Assembly (NCBI GenBank): GCA_051294375.1
Contig: CM119267.1
Location: 16,699,189 to 16,763,188 of the forward strand
DNA: 64,000 nt
From: Paraspadella gotoi
Taxonomy: Eukaryota > Chaetognatha
Direction: 5' to 3'
The notes beneath the pieces are model-generated. The model worked only from the letters and a program-made list of their open reading frames with translations. It was not told the origin of the DNA and did no database searches. Made by a program: the position numbers and the translations under genes. This document shows, one piece after another, positions 44,126-55,709 of the stretch (the first letter of the stretch is position 1; each line of letters begins with the position of its first letter).

Positions 44126-46155
44126 CCGGTTCCGTCCTCTCTTCTCTCTTCTTCTTCTCTTTCTCTCCTCTCTCTCTCTCTTCTCTCTCTCTCCCCTTTT
44201 AAAAACTCCCTGTCTCTTTCCTCCTCCTCGCTTTTTTCTCTCTCGCCTCTTCTCTCTTCTCTCTTCGTCTTCTCGTTCGCTCCCTTCTCTCCTCTCTCTC
44301 TCTCTCTGTCCCTTCTCTCCTCACCGCTCCTTCTTCTCTTCCCTCTCTCCTCGCGCGAGCGCGAATCCGAACTGAGAGAGAAGAAGGCTGCGGGCGTTAT
44401 TTTTACATCCGTTGATTGAGAGGAGAGAGAAGAGAGAGGGGAGAAGAGCAGCAGAAGAAAAGGAAAAAGGGAGCGTACACGAGGGCGATGGAGATCAAAA
44501 GTGAAGCGGGGAAGAAGGAGAAAGGGAGGCAGAGAGAGAGAGAAGAGAAGAGAAGAGAGCGAGGAGCAGAGAGAGAGAGAGAGAGAGAGAGGGCGGAGCA
44601 AAAAGGAAATGAGAAGTATAAGTCATGGAGATATGAAAACAAGACGAATGACAACGACGGGGCGAAAACGATTGTTACCGCACGCATTGGCGTCAGAAAG
44701 GAAAAAAAAAAAACACGGCGTCCTTTTTCTCCTAGATACTTCAATTTAATTGACTAGAGACGATGACGTAATAATCGATGAGCCCTCTTCGCTCACCGAC
44801 CCGCCTACCTTTTGTATTTTGTGAAAGAATAAAAAAAAAAATGAAGGTGAGGCAAAAGAACCGAGATCTTCTCACTTATCGTCCGCGTTTCCCGGAAGCC
44901 CCCCAAACCTTTTTTGTGACCGTTCAACTCTCACGTTCGAACTCTTTTCACTTTGTCGCCTCGTGATGGATAAATATTTTCTCCTCTCTCTCTCTCTCCG
45001 GTCTTCTTTTCTCTCTTCCATTCTCTTCTCACAGGCCTGCTCTCCTCGCTTTTCTCTTTCTTCCTTTCTCTTTCGTCTTTTTCTCTTCTTGCTTGTTCTC
45101 CTTCTGGCCCTCTACCTTCGTCAGGTACACCATGCCGAGCCGCCGCTCGCAACCCCTGTATTACCCCAGGTTGCCACCGCTCGCTGGATTGCAGATGGTC
45201 TCTCTCTTCTCCTGTCTTAGATTCCACTCTCTTTTCCTGTCATTCTTTACTTCTCTTCTCTCTTTCTTCGGCTTTGTTCCTTCCGCCCCCTCTCCTTGCT
45301 ATTCCACACCCGTGTTCCTAGATTTTGAGCATAGGGATTACCACCCAACCTACCCTCTCTCTTGTCTCTTCTTCTTTCTCCGCCCACTCCCTCTCTCCCT
45401 CTCTTCCTCGCTCTCCTTCATTCACCTCTCTCTCTCGTCGGACTCTTCTCCTTCGCCTCCTCCCTACTCTCGTTCCGTCCTTCCGCCGTCTTCTCCCTTT
45501 GTCTCAGTTTCCCTCCTCACTCCTTCTCTCCTTTCTCGTCTTCCTCTCCCTACTCTCTTCTCTGTCTTCCTCCCGTCGTATCTCCTTGTCCTCCTCCTCT
45601 TGCCCTTCCTCTTCTCTCCGTCACCTCCTCGCCTCTCTCTCATTCATCGAATCCCGCTCTACTCGCTCACACTTCTCAAGTTCCCTCTGTCTCCTCTCCT
45701 TCTCCTCCTCTCTCACTTCGCTATCCTCTACTCCCGACCCTCCTCTCCTCGTGGCCTCCTGATCTCCTTTTTCCCACCTCGTATCTCTCGGCGCCTCTTC
45801 TGATCCTTCCCCTCCTCTCCGATCTCATACTCTCCCTCTCCCTCACCTTCTTCCTCTTCCCCACATCTCTTCCCTTCCCTTCTCTCTCTCTCTCATTCTC
45901 GTCTCTCTCTCTCTCAATTTCTTTTTCTCTCCTTTCTGTGTCCTCCCATTGCGTCTGTTTCACGTTGGCGCTGATCTTTACGACAGTTAACAATTGGAAT
46001 AATGGAGGTAGAGAAGTGAGAAAAAGAGAGGAAACAAGACAGAAGACGAGGAGAGAGAGACAAGAGCAGAGAGAGAGAGAGAGAGAGAGGAGAAGAGACA
46101 GAGAGAGCAGACAAGAGAGACGAGAGAGAGAGAGAGAGAAGAAAGAGAGGAGGAA
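44126..46155. repeat. CT-rich, then GA-rich, then CT-rich, then GA-rich low-complexity domain
   Basis: Pyrimidine 44130-44350, purine 44420-44620, pyrimidine 44980-45100 and 45190-45945, purine 46000-46160. The alternation offers long inverted pairings. Frames up to 299 codons are Ser/Leu/Pro or Arg/Glu-rich. A possible start ACCATGCCGAGCC at 45130 reads MPSRRSQPLYYPRLP before entering CT sequence; unsupported otherwise. Confidence 0.7.
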
Positions 46156-46251
46156 AACCTCTCTCTCTCAGTTCGGATTCGCGCGCGAGAGAGACAGTTT
46201 CGGGTCCCGACGGCTGAAAAGCCCCCGGAAGGCTGCTTCTAAGCCCCTCGA

Positions 46252-46288
46252 TGACCTCTGACCTTCCTAGGGGGACCCGATGACCTTG
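46252..46288 (-). promoter_or_regulatory. Perfect DR1 nuclear-receptor element plus extended half-site
   Basis: TGACCT-C-TGACCT at 46252-46264 is, on the minus strand, AGGTCA-G-AGGTCA, a mismatch-free DR1 as bound by HNF4 or RXR dimers. TGACCTTG at 46281-46288 is the minus-strand extended half-site CAAGGTCA used by ERR/FTZ-F1-type monomers. Both lie in a short GC-rich patch (46195-46340) between GA repeats and a gap. Confidence 0.45.
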
Positions 46289-46339
46289 TCAATCACTGGC
46301 CCACACGAAATCCCCTTCCGCTGTCCGCCCTCAATTGCC

Positions 46340-46497
46340 NNNNNNNNNNNNNNNNNNNNNNNNNNNNNNNNNNNNNNNNNNNNNNNNNNNNNNNNNNNNN
46401 NNNNNNNNNNNNNNNNNNNNNNNNNNNNNNNNNNNNNNNNNNNNNNNNNNNNNNNNNNNNNNNNNNNNNNNNNNNNNNNNNNNNNNNNNNNNNNNNN
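46340..46497. other. Assembly gap, 158 N
   Basis: N run. Confidence 0.99.
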
Positions 46498-47898
46498 TCG
46501 CCGTTAACTTTTTAGTAATTTTCCTTGAAAGAACTTACCACAACTCTTTTTATTTTACACAAACCTTACTTTGTGTTAATTTGTTTCTTATGCCGCTCCT
46601 TTGGCGGCGCTCTTTTCAATGGCTCATACGTCGCTATTTTGGCGGTAATTTTCATGGCCAACCTTGCCATCTGCCTTTCAGTAATTAAGATACGCATTAT
46701 ACATAACACAATGTCGTTGTCACCCTTTCCTCATTTTTCTGAAGCGTCTATTTTTTTCTGAACGGTAGAACCTTACTTACCCGTCCTGTTTATTTTTTCT
46801 TGTTTTTCCCCCCCGAGTTCGCTTGCCCTTGCTTTCTTCCACGACGTTTCTTTCATTAAGCCATTTTCCCTCCCAACTTACTTTCTATAGATCGAACCCC
46901 ACGGCCATTCAGCTCGAAACAACGCGAAACCAAATGTTTTTCTCGATGTCATTTCGGCAACAACCGCAAATAGTGATTCGCTAAATTCCGACTGCGTGAG
47001 ATTAAGATAAAACTTACCCAACTACCCCTCAAACTCACTTTTTTCGTTCGTTTGTAAACTAGAAAATGTGTATTCCATCTTCCACTTCACCTTACCTTAC
47101 TCTCTCCCACCCCATCTCGACAATGAAAATGCCATTACTTGTCCCCGATACGCCCTCAACGCCATCTCGGTCAAGACGCTAGCGACATCCCATCGCTTTG
47201 AAAAAATCCCTCGGGTCTCATTACGCGGCATGACCGTCATTACGGAGGGGGGGAAACGTCTTCCGTCCGGTGACGCAACGCGTGGCGGGCCCTCTACCCA
47301 ACCACCTCTCCCCCCCCCCTTCGGCGCGCGACGTCGCGGGTCGTTACGCTCCGTGACGCCTCGTCACTCGGCATCTCGTGGCGTCCGTGTGGGCGCTAGA
47401 TCGAAGTGCCACGAAGATGGAAAGGGGGCCGCATTGGTAGGGGGCGCGGAAGGGGAATCAGGAATTGCGGGCGGTGGAAGGGTTCGATCTCTTTTTCTCA
47501 TTTCCGCGGGATTTTCTTTCGAGGTAACGCGGAAGGGAAAGTACATCGTCTTTCGACTCTCTCTTGGTATTACAGAATAGTGAGGCTCCAATTTTGGGGT
47601 GGGATTTTGATCCCAAAATTGCGATTCACATTCGATCTTACATTTTCTTACGTCAAAATTTTGTTTTTTGTCGTCTGCTTTTATCGATTTTTTCTAAATT
47701 CTGCGCACGACGTCATTTTGAAAAGAGAACGTGGAATAAATCTCTCAAAAAAAAAATCCTTCCGGAAATACAATATTTTCCCTTCTCGGAAATATTTTGA
47801 AAAAAATTCTGAAACAGTGTTTAAAAAAATTGTCAGGAAAAAAGAAAGTTTAATCTTTTCTTTAGCAAATAATAAACACAGAGTCTGAAACAACTCAC
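46498..47898. other. Unassigned sequence; possible hydrophobic frame at 46525-46761
   Basis: The plus frame contains GALFNGSYVAILAVIF and MANLAICLSVIKI, a good transmembrane segment, but T-rich DNA often gives this. 47180-47530 is CpG-rich with open plus frames and may be a promoter or CpG island beside the minus-strand exon. 47590-47880 is AT-rich and lies in the intron of the minus-strand gene. Confidence 0.35.
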
Positions 47899-48504
47899 CC
47901 ACTGCCTCCCTCAACGGTTGCTGTTCGGCGATCAACGATTCGATAGAATGATTGTAATCCTTGGAACTTTTATTTCCGCTTTTCCAAAAACGCCGCTTCG
48001 CCGCGGCGGGAGGCTGCTGCTGTTGTTTAGATTGCTGCAGTTGTTGTTTAGATTGTGGCGGCTGCGAGGGCGCTACACCGACGCCGCTTTTAGGTCCGTT
48101 TTTGACGCCGCTATCGACGTCGACGACGCCGCAACTCTGACCGTTGCTGTTGGTCTTTTGTTTGGGATAATCCGAGTTCTTTTTTACCTTTAGTATCGGG
48201 ACTTTGTTAAGAGCGCTGCGCTGCCGTCTGGCCGGCGACTGCGGCGGCGGAGTCGCAACTTTCGACGGCGACGTCGGGACGGGAATCGGGTGAACGTTAG
48301 TGAGCGACGCCGGTCGCGCCGACGACAGCATCGTGGCGGGGTTGACGGCGTCCCTGTTGAAGGCGGACTAGGCGATGAAGCGGATAACGGGCGGAAGGCG
48401 TGACGAGGATGCGGCGGCAGGGCGGCGGCATTGCGATGCGGAAGCGGCGCGAAATTGGAGCCGGCGGCGTAAGCGCCGGCTAATGTCGCGGCGACGTGTA
48501 AATC
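47899..48504 (-). CDS. Long disordered Pro/Ser/Gln/Ala-rich exon, frame broken once
   Basis: Read on the minus strand: acceptor GAACAG (48510-48505), then DLHVAATLAGAYAAG and an Ala/Pro/His-rich stretch. After a one-frame shift near 48340-48370 it continues AFNRDAVNPATMLSS, TPPPQSPARRQRSAL, a Gln-rich run with KQQQQPPAAAKRRFW, then DYNHSIESLIAEQQP, ending REAVG with one base left over at a consensus donor G|GTGAGT (47898-47893). The TAG at 48370-48368 interrupts the second frame, so either a single-base error or a separate acceptor (CGCCTAG) explains the join. Such a tail suits a scaffold or regulatory protein; no family recognised. This is the best minus-strand coding evidence in the window. 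Confidence 0.5.
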
Positions 48505-48844
48505 CTGTTCGCCGATTCGATTTATTCGCGCGTTCGTTTTTTTATTTTTTTTTCGTTCGTAGTTTTGTTCGTTCTTTCGTTCGTTCTCTATCCGCTCTAT
48601 TCAGAGTTCGTAAACAAAATTGCGTCTTACTTTCGCCTGTCCTCCTTTTTCAAAAAAGGAAGAAGCCGTCGCGCGAGAAAAGAGGAGCAAGACTGCGTTA
48701 TGCAAATGAGATTTTAATTGATTCGGAGGTCAGCCTTTCGATGGCGCCAGAGAGGAGAAGGATGTAAGTCGCTGGGAGGAATGAGAGAGAGAGAGAGAGA
48801 AGAGAGAGGAGAGATGAGAGAGGATGAGAGAGAGATGAGAGAGA

Positions 48845-48887
<43 letters not shown>

Positions 48888-49000
48888 GAGAGAGTAGACC
48901 TTTTGACCATTGGACGCCGAAAAAGGAAACGAATGGCGTCGATTAACGCGAAGGAAATGAAGAGCGAAAATGACGCCTAGAAATTCGGCGCCGTTAAACG
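48505..49000. other. Upstream intron, octamer and (GA)n
   Basis: (GTTC)n-like TTCGTTCGTTC at 48558-48590, an exact octamer ATGCAAAT at 48700-48707, and imperfect (GA)n at 48783-48896. Confidence 0.6.
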
Positions 49001-50716
49001 ATGGTCGACGACGATAAAAGCGACGATCGTGCGAAGGTAAAAAGAAGCGACTATTTCCGAGAAATCGATGAGTATTTCCGAGAAAAGCGAGGGACGCCGC
49101 AAAGAAGAGCGAAGATCGTCTCCAAGAAAATCGAAGCTCACCGGGGAAAAAAAATGGAGCGGAGCGCCTCGCGGAGACGATCGGAGGTTCTTTGTCGCGT
49201 TCTTCGTTGCTAAGAGACGAGATTGATCGTTTTACTTTAGTTGACTTTAATTAATATCCAGAAGTAGTTTCCGTCGTCTCTTTTTTTTTCTTTCGCGTAA
49301 AATGCCTTTCCCTCCGATCGAGATTATTTATCATAAAATACTTTATCTACAATTTATCTAAAAATAGTGGTTTTTTTTTGTTTTTTTTGTTTTTTTTTGT
49401 TAAATGGACGAAACCTCGTTTTCTGACGACCTCGTCGTAATTTAGTCGCTTTAATGACGTAGTTTGGCCCCCGGAATTTCTAAACGAAAAATAAAATAAA
49501 AAAGTTTATTAATTTATTTAGCATATTTTTTTTTCTATATGGCGGAGAAAAGGAAGGAGAGAGAAAAAGAGTAGGAAGAACGGTTGAGTTAACGTAGAAA
49601 ATTGAAATGGGGGGGGGTGAGGCAACGAAAAATTACAGAGCCCCTGCCGCCGTCACCGCGTCGTCGCCGTCGCGGAGGCTAAAACTTTTTTATTCGCTTC
49701 GCAAGTGCGGGGATGGCGGCGCGGCGGCAGCGGCGGCAGGGCGGAGCGGGGCAGACTCGTGAGAGCAACACCGAGGTGTAAATTATACTATCGACAACAT
49801 TTCTCTTGGTGGGGAGGGTTGAAGGTTGGGGCATCGCGTAAGAGTCGGTCAAACGAGATGTGACGACGAGAGATTAAAATCGGGACGACGAAATCGTCGA
49901 CAAAAAGATGCTGACAATGGAATCATTGAGAAGATAAAATTTGATAAAGGTAGAGAAGCTTCATCATAGTTATCGCCTGACATTAAAATTAATTGGAAAC
50001 TCCAAAACGCCCTTAGACTCTAGAGAGAGTCTGGTCGAGTTATTACTTCTCCGGAAAGAAAAAGCAACGACAGTGCAACGACAGTGCAACAACAACGCCG
50101 ACGTTTTGGCTCCGTTTTTTAGTTGTTTTTTTCTTTTTTTTTATATCCCTGGTTCCATCTATTTGGTTTTGCCCCACAAACCACCACGTAGAGAATGCTC
50201 GTCTACCCGAATCTTGTTTTATCCCGGCGTCGCCCGGTCCGAATGTTCGTACAGTTTGTGAAATCGGTACAACCAACAAAAAAGTTACCCGTTCACTCAA
50301 TGAATGAGCTATCTAAGGCGAGTCAAGGCCTCCAGACTTTATGTTGCTTCCCGTCAATATTCGTCCAATGCTTGGGCATGTCATGGCATTACGATTATGC
50401 TTCTTATGACAAGCCATTGTCTTTGGGTCATCTTTAATCCCGTTTCGTAATAATCTCAATTTCCTCGACCACGAAGGTCACTCTTTGTCATTTTCCAAGT
50501 TCCCCCCCCCCCGACTCCGCAGACGGGAGGCCTTCCCAATCACCTCCTCATCGTCCTTTCCAAGATCCAATGTCCCTTCCAACGACCTCGTTCACCCAAG
50601 GCGCAAGAGAAAAAGAAACCACAAGCCATTCCAAATAAGGCAAAGTGCCATTGGAATTTATGGCACTGCCAACAAATTAGAGGCTCGACGACGTGGGGGG
50701 GTGAAGTTTCTACGGG
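49001..50716. other. Unassigned sequence
   Basis: A 70-codon plus frame from ATG 49001 is Arg/Lys/Asp-rich and ends in TAA after a GAC/GCG-rich segment. 49630-49780 is GC-rich with GGCGGCGGCAG triplets. 50195-50437 has an 80-codon plus frame of balanced composition (MLVYPNLVLSRRRPV at its start) without splice support. Nothing firmer. Confidence 0.3.
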
Positions 50717-50741
50717 GTGAGGGAGAGGGAGAGAGAGAGAG

Positions 50742-50776
<35 letters not shown>
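50717..50776 (+). repeat. (GA)n microsatellite
   Basis: GA with one GC interruption. Confidence 0.95.
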
Positions 50777-50779
<3 letters not shown>

Positions 50780-51122
50780 AACGCACAGCACCTCCTGCAA
50801 AATTACACTCGTTCCATTAACGGCGAGTGTCGGTACACATGGCTGGCAGGTGGAAATAAACTTGGGCTCCGAAGGGACTTTCTTTATATTTCTTGTCTAC
50901 GTTTCTGTAGTCGAACTCATCTCTCCGTTTAGCCACGAGAAGCCTTAGCTTTAACCTAGTTTTCTCTCTTGTTTTTAATTTTAAGGAACTTATTTTAGTT
51001 TTCTCGTTTAATTTTTTTATTCTTGGAACTATCTTGTTTTTAATAGCACCCATTTTTCCATTCCCTTTCTCACACTTTCCATCCTTCGGCGACCGGCTTT
51101 CTTTCTCTCTCTCTCTCTCTCT

Positions 51123-51428
51123 NNNNNNNNNNNNNNNNNNNNNNNNNNNNNNNNNNNNNNNNNNNNNNNNNNNNNNNNNNNNNNNNNNNNNNNNNNNNNN
51201 NNNNNNNNNNNNNNNNNNNNNNNNNNNNNNNNNNNNNNNNNNNNNNNNNNNNNNNNNNNNNNNNNNNNNNNNNNNNNNNNNNNNNNNNNNNNNNNNNNNN
51301 NNNNNNNNNNNNNNNNNNNNNNNNNNNNNNNNNNNNNNNNNNNNNNNNNNNNNNNNNNNNNNNNNNNNNNNNNNNNNNNNNNNNNNNNNNNNNNNNNNNN
51401 NNNNNNNNNNNNNNNNNNNNNNNNNNNN
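51123..51428. other. Assembly gap, 306 N, between (CT)n and (GA)n
   Basis: Entered from (CT)n and left into (GA)n, so it may conceal an inverted purine/pyrimidine pair. Confidence 0.99.
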
Positions 51429-51804
51429 GAGAGAGAGAGAGAGGAATTTGTTAAGCCAAACTAAAGTTGTCTCAATTCACTTCACGACATGTTTTTTTAA
51501 ATATACTCTCGTTTCTTATTACGCGACTTTAATCAGTGAATCCATTACCATTATTGCGTTGTCCCTTCCTTTTGCCAAAAGAATGCTGATGCACCGAAAA
51601 AAAAGAAAGAGAGAGAGAGAGAGAAAGAGAAAGAGAGAGAGAAAGAGAGAGAAAAAAGTGGGAAAATTTCGAGAGAAAAAATGATCCATTAGCCGAAAAA
51701 GGTCAGAGCAAAGCCGCTTTAACCCTCAGGCGATTAGAGGGAAAAACAATGAAACCTTTTCACAAACTCTTTCCGCTAATTTGCATCGATGCGCGTTTCC
51801 CCTT
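51429..51804. other. Short (GA)n tracts and AT-rich sequence
   Basis: GA at 51429-51443 and 51606-51652. No gene supported. Confidence 0.5.
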
Positions 51805-51811
51805 TTGCATG

Positions 51812-51925
51812 CGAAGCCGAGGCAGCCGAAGGCCAAATGGGGGCTAGAGGCCAAGGGCGTCGAGAGGCCACTTGGCTGAAGGGGTTGAGAGGCCAGTGTG
51901 GCGGCGAAGGGGGGCGAGGGGCCAA
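51812..51925 (+). repeat. Degenerate GAGGCCA minisatellite
   Basis: GAGGCCA or close variants (AAGGCCAAA, GAGGCCAAGG, GAGGCCACTTGG, GAGGCCAGTG, GGGGCCAATG) recur about every 20-30 bases over 110 bases. The frame is open on both strands but no gene signal is present. Confidence 0.55.
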
Positions 51926-52399
51926 TGTTGTTCATTTAATCGTCATTGAGATAAGAATTTCGGTGGAGAAAGATATCGGATGAAACCTGCAAAAAGCAAC
52001 CGTCGGTCGAGGAGGGAACTGAAACTAATCAGACATTCATTGCCAGTTTGAACCGATGCTTTAGTTTCTTTTTTTTTTCCTTTCTTATTTTGTCTCCTTT
52101 TTTCTTACTTTTTGCTCTCTACTCTCCCACAGACCCAGACGTAAACAAATACTTTCAATCTTAATATCTCACTGTAACATAGCTTAGTGTTGTTCCCACA
52201 GACGTCCTACAAACTAATTATTTTTACTTTTTTTTCAATATTACTCAAACTGAGAAATTAGAATATTTTGAAAATGTAAGAATGAATCTTGATATTTAAT
52301 AAAGAAAAGTCCGGGTTTAAAAAAAAATAAGGCTAGAACCTTGAACAAACAGATCAGGTGCCTACGAATCTACCGTCTGAGTAGGTTCCTTCCTTCCTT

Positions 52400-52470
<71 letters not shown>

Positions 52471-52904
52471 GCTTCAGTTTTTTCGTCTTGGAAAAGAAGA
52501 GAAAAAAACGTGAAAAATTCCGTGAAAATAACTTTTTCTTCAAGAGAGAGAAAGTTGAGGTCTTGAGGATAAATTAACCTTTAGACAAATCGAGTACATA
52601 GAACTACAGTTGGAAACGGTTAAATCGGTGGGAAAACTAATGTGTTTCCATTTTTTTAAAAATTTTATGTAATTTTAAAGAAACTTTAATATTTTCTCTT
52701 TTAGTAAGTTCGTTTAGTAGATAGTGTGAAAGCTTAAGTATAAGTTAAAACTTTAATATCATTATCAATTGAATCTTTATTGCGGTATTTTGACGAAACC
52801 CGCTTCCACTGTATCGCATTTCCTTCATTGTTTCTCAAAAAATTTCTCTTTTTTCTTAAAAATATTTTGTGCTGAGAAAAAAAAAACTCGTTTCTTCGAC
52901 TCAA
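51926..52904. other. AT-rich sequence with (CT)n at 52404-52467
   Basis: Pure CT tract of about 64 bases; otherwise AT-rich and without supportable features. Confidence 0.6.
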
Positions 52905-52905
52905 G

Positions 52906-53044
52906 ACGAAATTCTGGATCGAATTCGTCGGCGGCCAAATTTTCGGGAGGCGAAGAGAGAATGTTCCGGATGTTGCGGAAAATGTTGCGGCGGATGTTGC
53001 AGCGGATGCGGCGAAATTTACGGCAATTCACACTGTAAAGTGCG
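52906..53044 (+). CDS. Possible Cys-rich exon truncated by a gap
   Basis: After an acceptor-like CTTCGACTCAAG the frame reads DEILDRIRRRPNFRE, then CSGCCGKCCGGCCSGCG and EIYGNSHCKV, running open into the gap at 53045. The DNA under the Cys run is an imperfect GATGTTGCGG repeat, so the Cys pattern may be incidental. A second frame (FRMLRKMLRRM) is also open. Identity unknown. Confidence 0.25.
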
Positions 53045-53388
53045 NNNNNNNNNNNNNNNNNNNNNNNNNNNNNNNNNNNNNNNNNNNNNNNNNNNNNNNN
53101 NNNNNNNNNNNNNNNNNNNNNNNNNNNNNNNNNNNNNNNNNNNNNNNNNNNNNNNNNNNNNNNNNNNNNNNNNNNNNNNNNNNNNNNNNNNNNNNNNNNN
53201 NNNNNNNNNNNNNNNNNNNNNNNNNNNNNNNNNNNNNNNNNNNNNNNNNNNNNNNNNNNNNNNNNNNNNNNNNNNNNNNNNNNNNNNNNNNNNNNNNNNN
53301 NNNNNNNNNNNNNNNNNNNNNNNNNNNNNNNNNNNNNNNNNNNNNNNNNNNNNNNNNNNNNNNNNNNNNNNNNNNNNNNNNNNNNNNN
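53045..53388. other. Assembly gap, 344 N
   Basis: N run. Confidence 0.99.
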
Positions 53389-53730
53389 TCGAACAATTTC
53401 GTTCCATTCATAAATTCGTTTTCAAGAAAGTTAAGAATTAAGACTCAACGAGAAGTTTACTTCTGATCAAAAATTTGCTACAAAAGCAGACAACATAAGC
53501 AACAAAGAGAAATTATAATTCATGGAGACATAAAAATCAAAAGTTAGCAACGAATTTAGCAAGTGAGCAACTGAGCAACGAACACGAGCTTAGCATTGAA
53601 CAAGAAGTCAACAACGAACACACGCACTGATAGCAAATTTCCTCTTTCTCCCTCACTCTCTCACTCCTTCACACTTAAGACGAAAAAAAAAATTCTGCGA
53701 CTTTTTTTTTTTGGCGATAATCTGGTTTAG
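53389..53730. other. Sequence with repeated GAGCAAC/AACGAA words
   Basis: 53535-53625 repeats AGCAACGAA-, AGCAACTGAGCAACGAAC- and AACGAACAC-type words, a short degenerate repeat. No gene supported. Confidence 0.45.
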
Positions 53731-53858
53731 GTTTGAGGGAAACTGACGAGCGGCAAAAAAGGCTGAAAAAAGAAAGGGGTCAGTCAGCTAGCGAGGATGA
53801 CCTGGACGTCGGCAAAGTCCGATGGCATCCGACAGATGGAAGAGAGTCCGCCATCGTC
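53731..53858 (+). CDS. Internal exon, charged, unidentified (42 codons)
   Basis: A pyrimidine-rich acceptor (TAATCTGGTTTAG) opens LRETDERQKRLKKER, then GQSASEDDLDVGKVR and WHPTDGRESAIV to a donor GTC|GTGAGA at 53859. A basic/acidic coiled-coil-like start followed by a Ser-Asp-Glu patch is protein-like. Without splicing the frame continues to 54197 into T-rich and GAC sequence. No family recognised. Confidence 0.4.
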
Positions 53859-54146
53859 GTGAGACAGATGGCGTCGGAAGCCATCCGTTTCCTTTTTGCG
53901 AGCTTCGTTACTGTCATTTCTATTTTCTCCCGGCGATGCGCTTTTGTTTTTGTTTTTACTGCGTCTTTTTGTCTCATCGTTGCTTTGTTTATGTTTTGTT
54001 TATGTATCGTTTATGTTTCGTTCCGCCATAAACATGCTTCCCGTTATCCCAAGCCTTTTTCTCTGTCGGAGTTTTCCTCGATACGAATCCTTCTTTTCAA
54101 AGATGAGGACGAGGAGGAGGAGAAGGAGGACGAGGACGAGGACGAG

Positions 54147-54178
<32 letters not shown>

Positions 54179-54531
54179 TATATATCTTAAGTTTTAATAG
54201 TGACGGGAAATCTGTGAGAACACGGAGAACCAACCAAAACATCCGCGATTCAAAAAAAGAAATTGTTTACTCAAATTTCGAAATAATAAGATTCATTTAC
54301 TTTTTGATCCTTTTTTTTTTTTTTTTCGTTTTGTCAATTGAGAAAAAAAATCCTTTTATGGTTTTATTCCTCCTGAAAATTCGGTGTAATTGTGTTATCA
54401 TTAGTGCCCATGGTCCCCGGGCCCCCATATCTTTCGGAAGAGGTGTCAAAATTTGTAAAGAGAACGAAATTGAAGCTCCTACGTGTTCCCCATTTCTCAG
54501 CCGTCAACCGGGCTCCTCCGTCCCGCCCGTC

Positions 54532-54538
<7 letters not shown>
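53859..54538. other. T-rich sequence and (GAGGAC)n/(GAC)n at 54103-54180
   Basis: GAG/GAC triplet array encoding Glu/Asp or Arg/Thr depending on frame. No exon supported. Confidence 0.6.

Positions 54539-54588
<50 letters not shown>
54537..54588 (+). repeat. (CT)n microsatellite
   Basis: About 50 bases of CT. Confidence 0.96.
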
Positions 54589-54590
<2 letters not shown>

Positions 54591-54899
54591 CCACCTCTTT
54601 CATGGCCCTCGCCGGATATTTTTTCATTTTTCTAAATCTTTACACTTCCTCAACCTCAATTTAGGAGACTTGCCTCCTTTTTTTTCTTGACATTTTTCCT
54701 TCCTTTTCTTTTCATATTTTTTTTTTCGGCCTGTGTTTTTATACTTTTCCTTTTTTTTCTAAATTATTCTCTAAACTTTATTTTTTCTTTTCATTTTTTT
54801 TATTTCATGTCACTTCCGCTTTTTTCTTTTTTTTTTTCTTAGTCCCTTTCTTGTCTTCTTCATTTTCTCAAATCCCTTTTGTCATATTTTCACTTTTTA
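54589..54899. other. T-rich sequence
   Basis: Long T runs with CTTTT words; nothing else seen. Confidence 0.6.
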
Positions 54900-55245
54900 G
54901 TTGCGCCGCGCGTACTTGCGGAGTCACTTTTTGGTCGGTCTGTCGGTCTTTTGGTCGGTCGGTCGGTCAATATGTCTTTCAGTCCGTCTGTCCCAATTAC
55001 ATTAAAAATGCTCATAACTCGCTTATAGTTAGTAGCTCATTTGTTAGGACAGAAAAAATCTAAGTGACTGCTAGCGCCGCATTTAGAAAATTGTAAAAGT
55101 ATGAAGAATAAAAGAGGGAATTCCGATGCAGTGCCTGTCATAGATACATGGGATAAGAAAGTTATAAGACATTTGTTATACATAAATTTCCTAATCATGT
55201 GATCACAGGGAATTACACGTGAAAAGAAATTTAGTGCGGCGCAAC
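54900..55245 (+). mobile_element. MITE-like element, copy 2, with terminal inverted repeats
   Basis: Ends GTTGCGCCGC (54900-54909) and its exact reverse complement GCGGCGCAAC (55236-55245). The 346-bp interior matches 20183-20512 over its whole length: a GGTCGGTC array, AAAATGCTCATAACTCGC, TAAGTGACTGCTAGCGCCGC and GAATTCCGATGCAGTGC. No coding capacity, and no clear target-site duplication. The family of the parent transposase is unknown. Confidence 0.7.
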
Positions 55246-55699
55246 ACATTGAATGGACCGATATTGTTTTCTATTATTCTTTTCTTTTCTTGTATCTTCT
55301 TCTCTTCTCTATATTTATCTCGTTTTTTCTTATGGAACTCTCTCGCTCGGCTTTGAGAGATTTTCGTATCGTCTATTTTTAGATCATTTGTGGAAAAGGA
55401 AATATATTCACCTGCGCTCCTTTGATCGGCTACGTGAAAAGAAGTGACATATTTTTTATGATGTTGAATCATCATCATCGTCATCGGATACGAGTGACAA
55501 ATCTTTAGTTAAATACCTCATTTATACTTTATAAAAGGCATTAAACGATTGATCTTTGGTCTGTTTTTTTTTTAGTACTGACCTAAGTAGGTAAATGTAA
55601 AGTAACAATGACGTCACGATTGAAGAGAATATTCATCTTTGATGTTTCTGTTTTATCGCTCATTTCATCTTTAACCCCTCATCCATTTGCCAATTCCTT
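55246..55699. other. AT-rich sequence, nothing supported
   Basis: Short (CAT)n near 55468-55482. No exon signal. Confidence 0.4.
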
Positions 55700-55709
55700 A
55701 TTACATCTG

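Noticed and set aside
46525-46761. GPCR-like first helix (NGSYVAILAVIFMANLAIC)
   Set aside because: A single hydrophobic stretch in T-rich DNA right after a gap. No second helix or family motif to support a receptor call.
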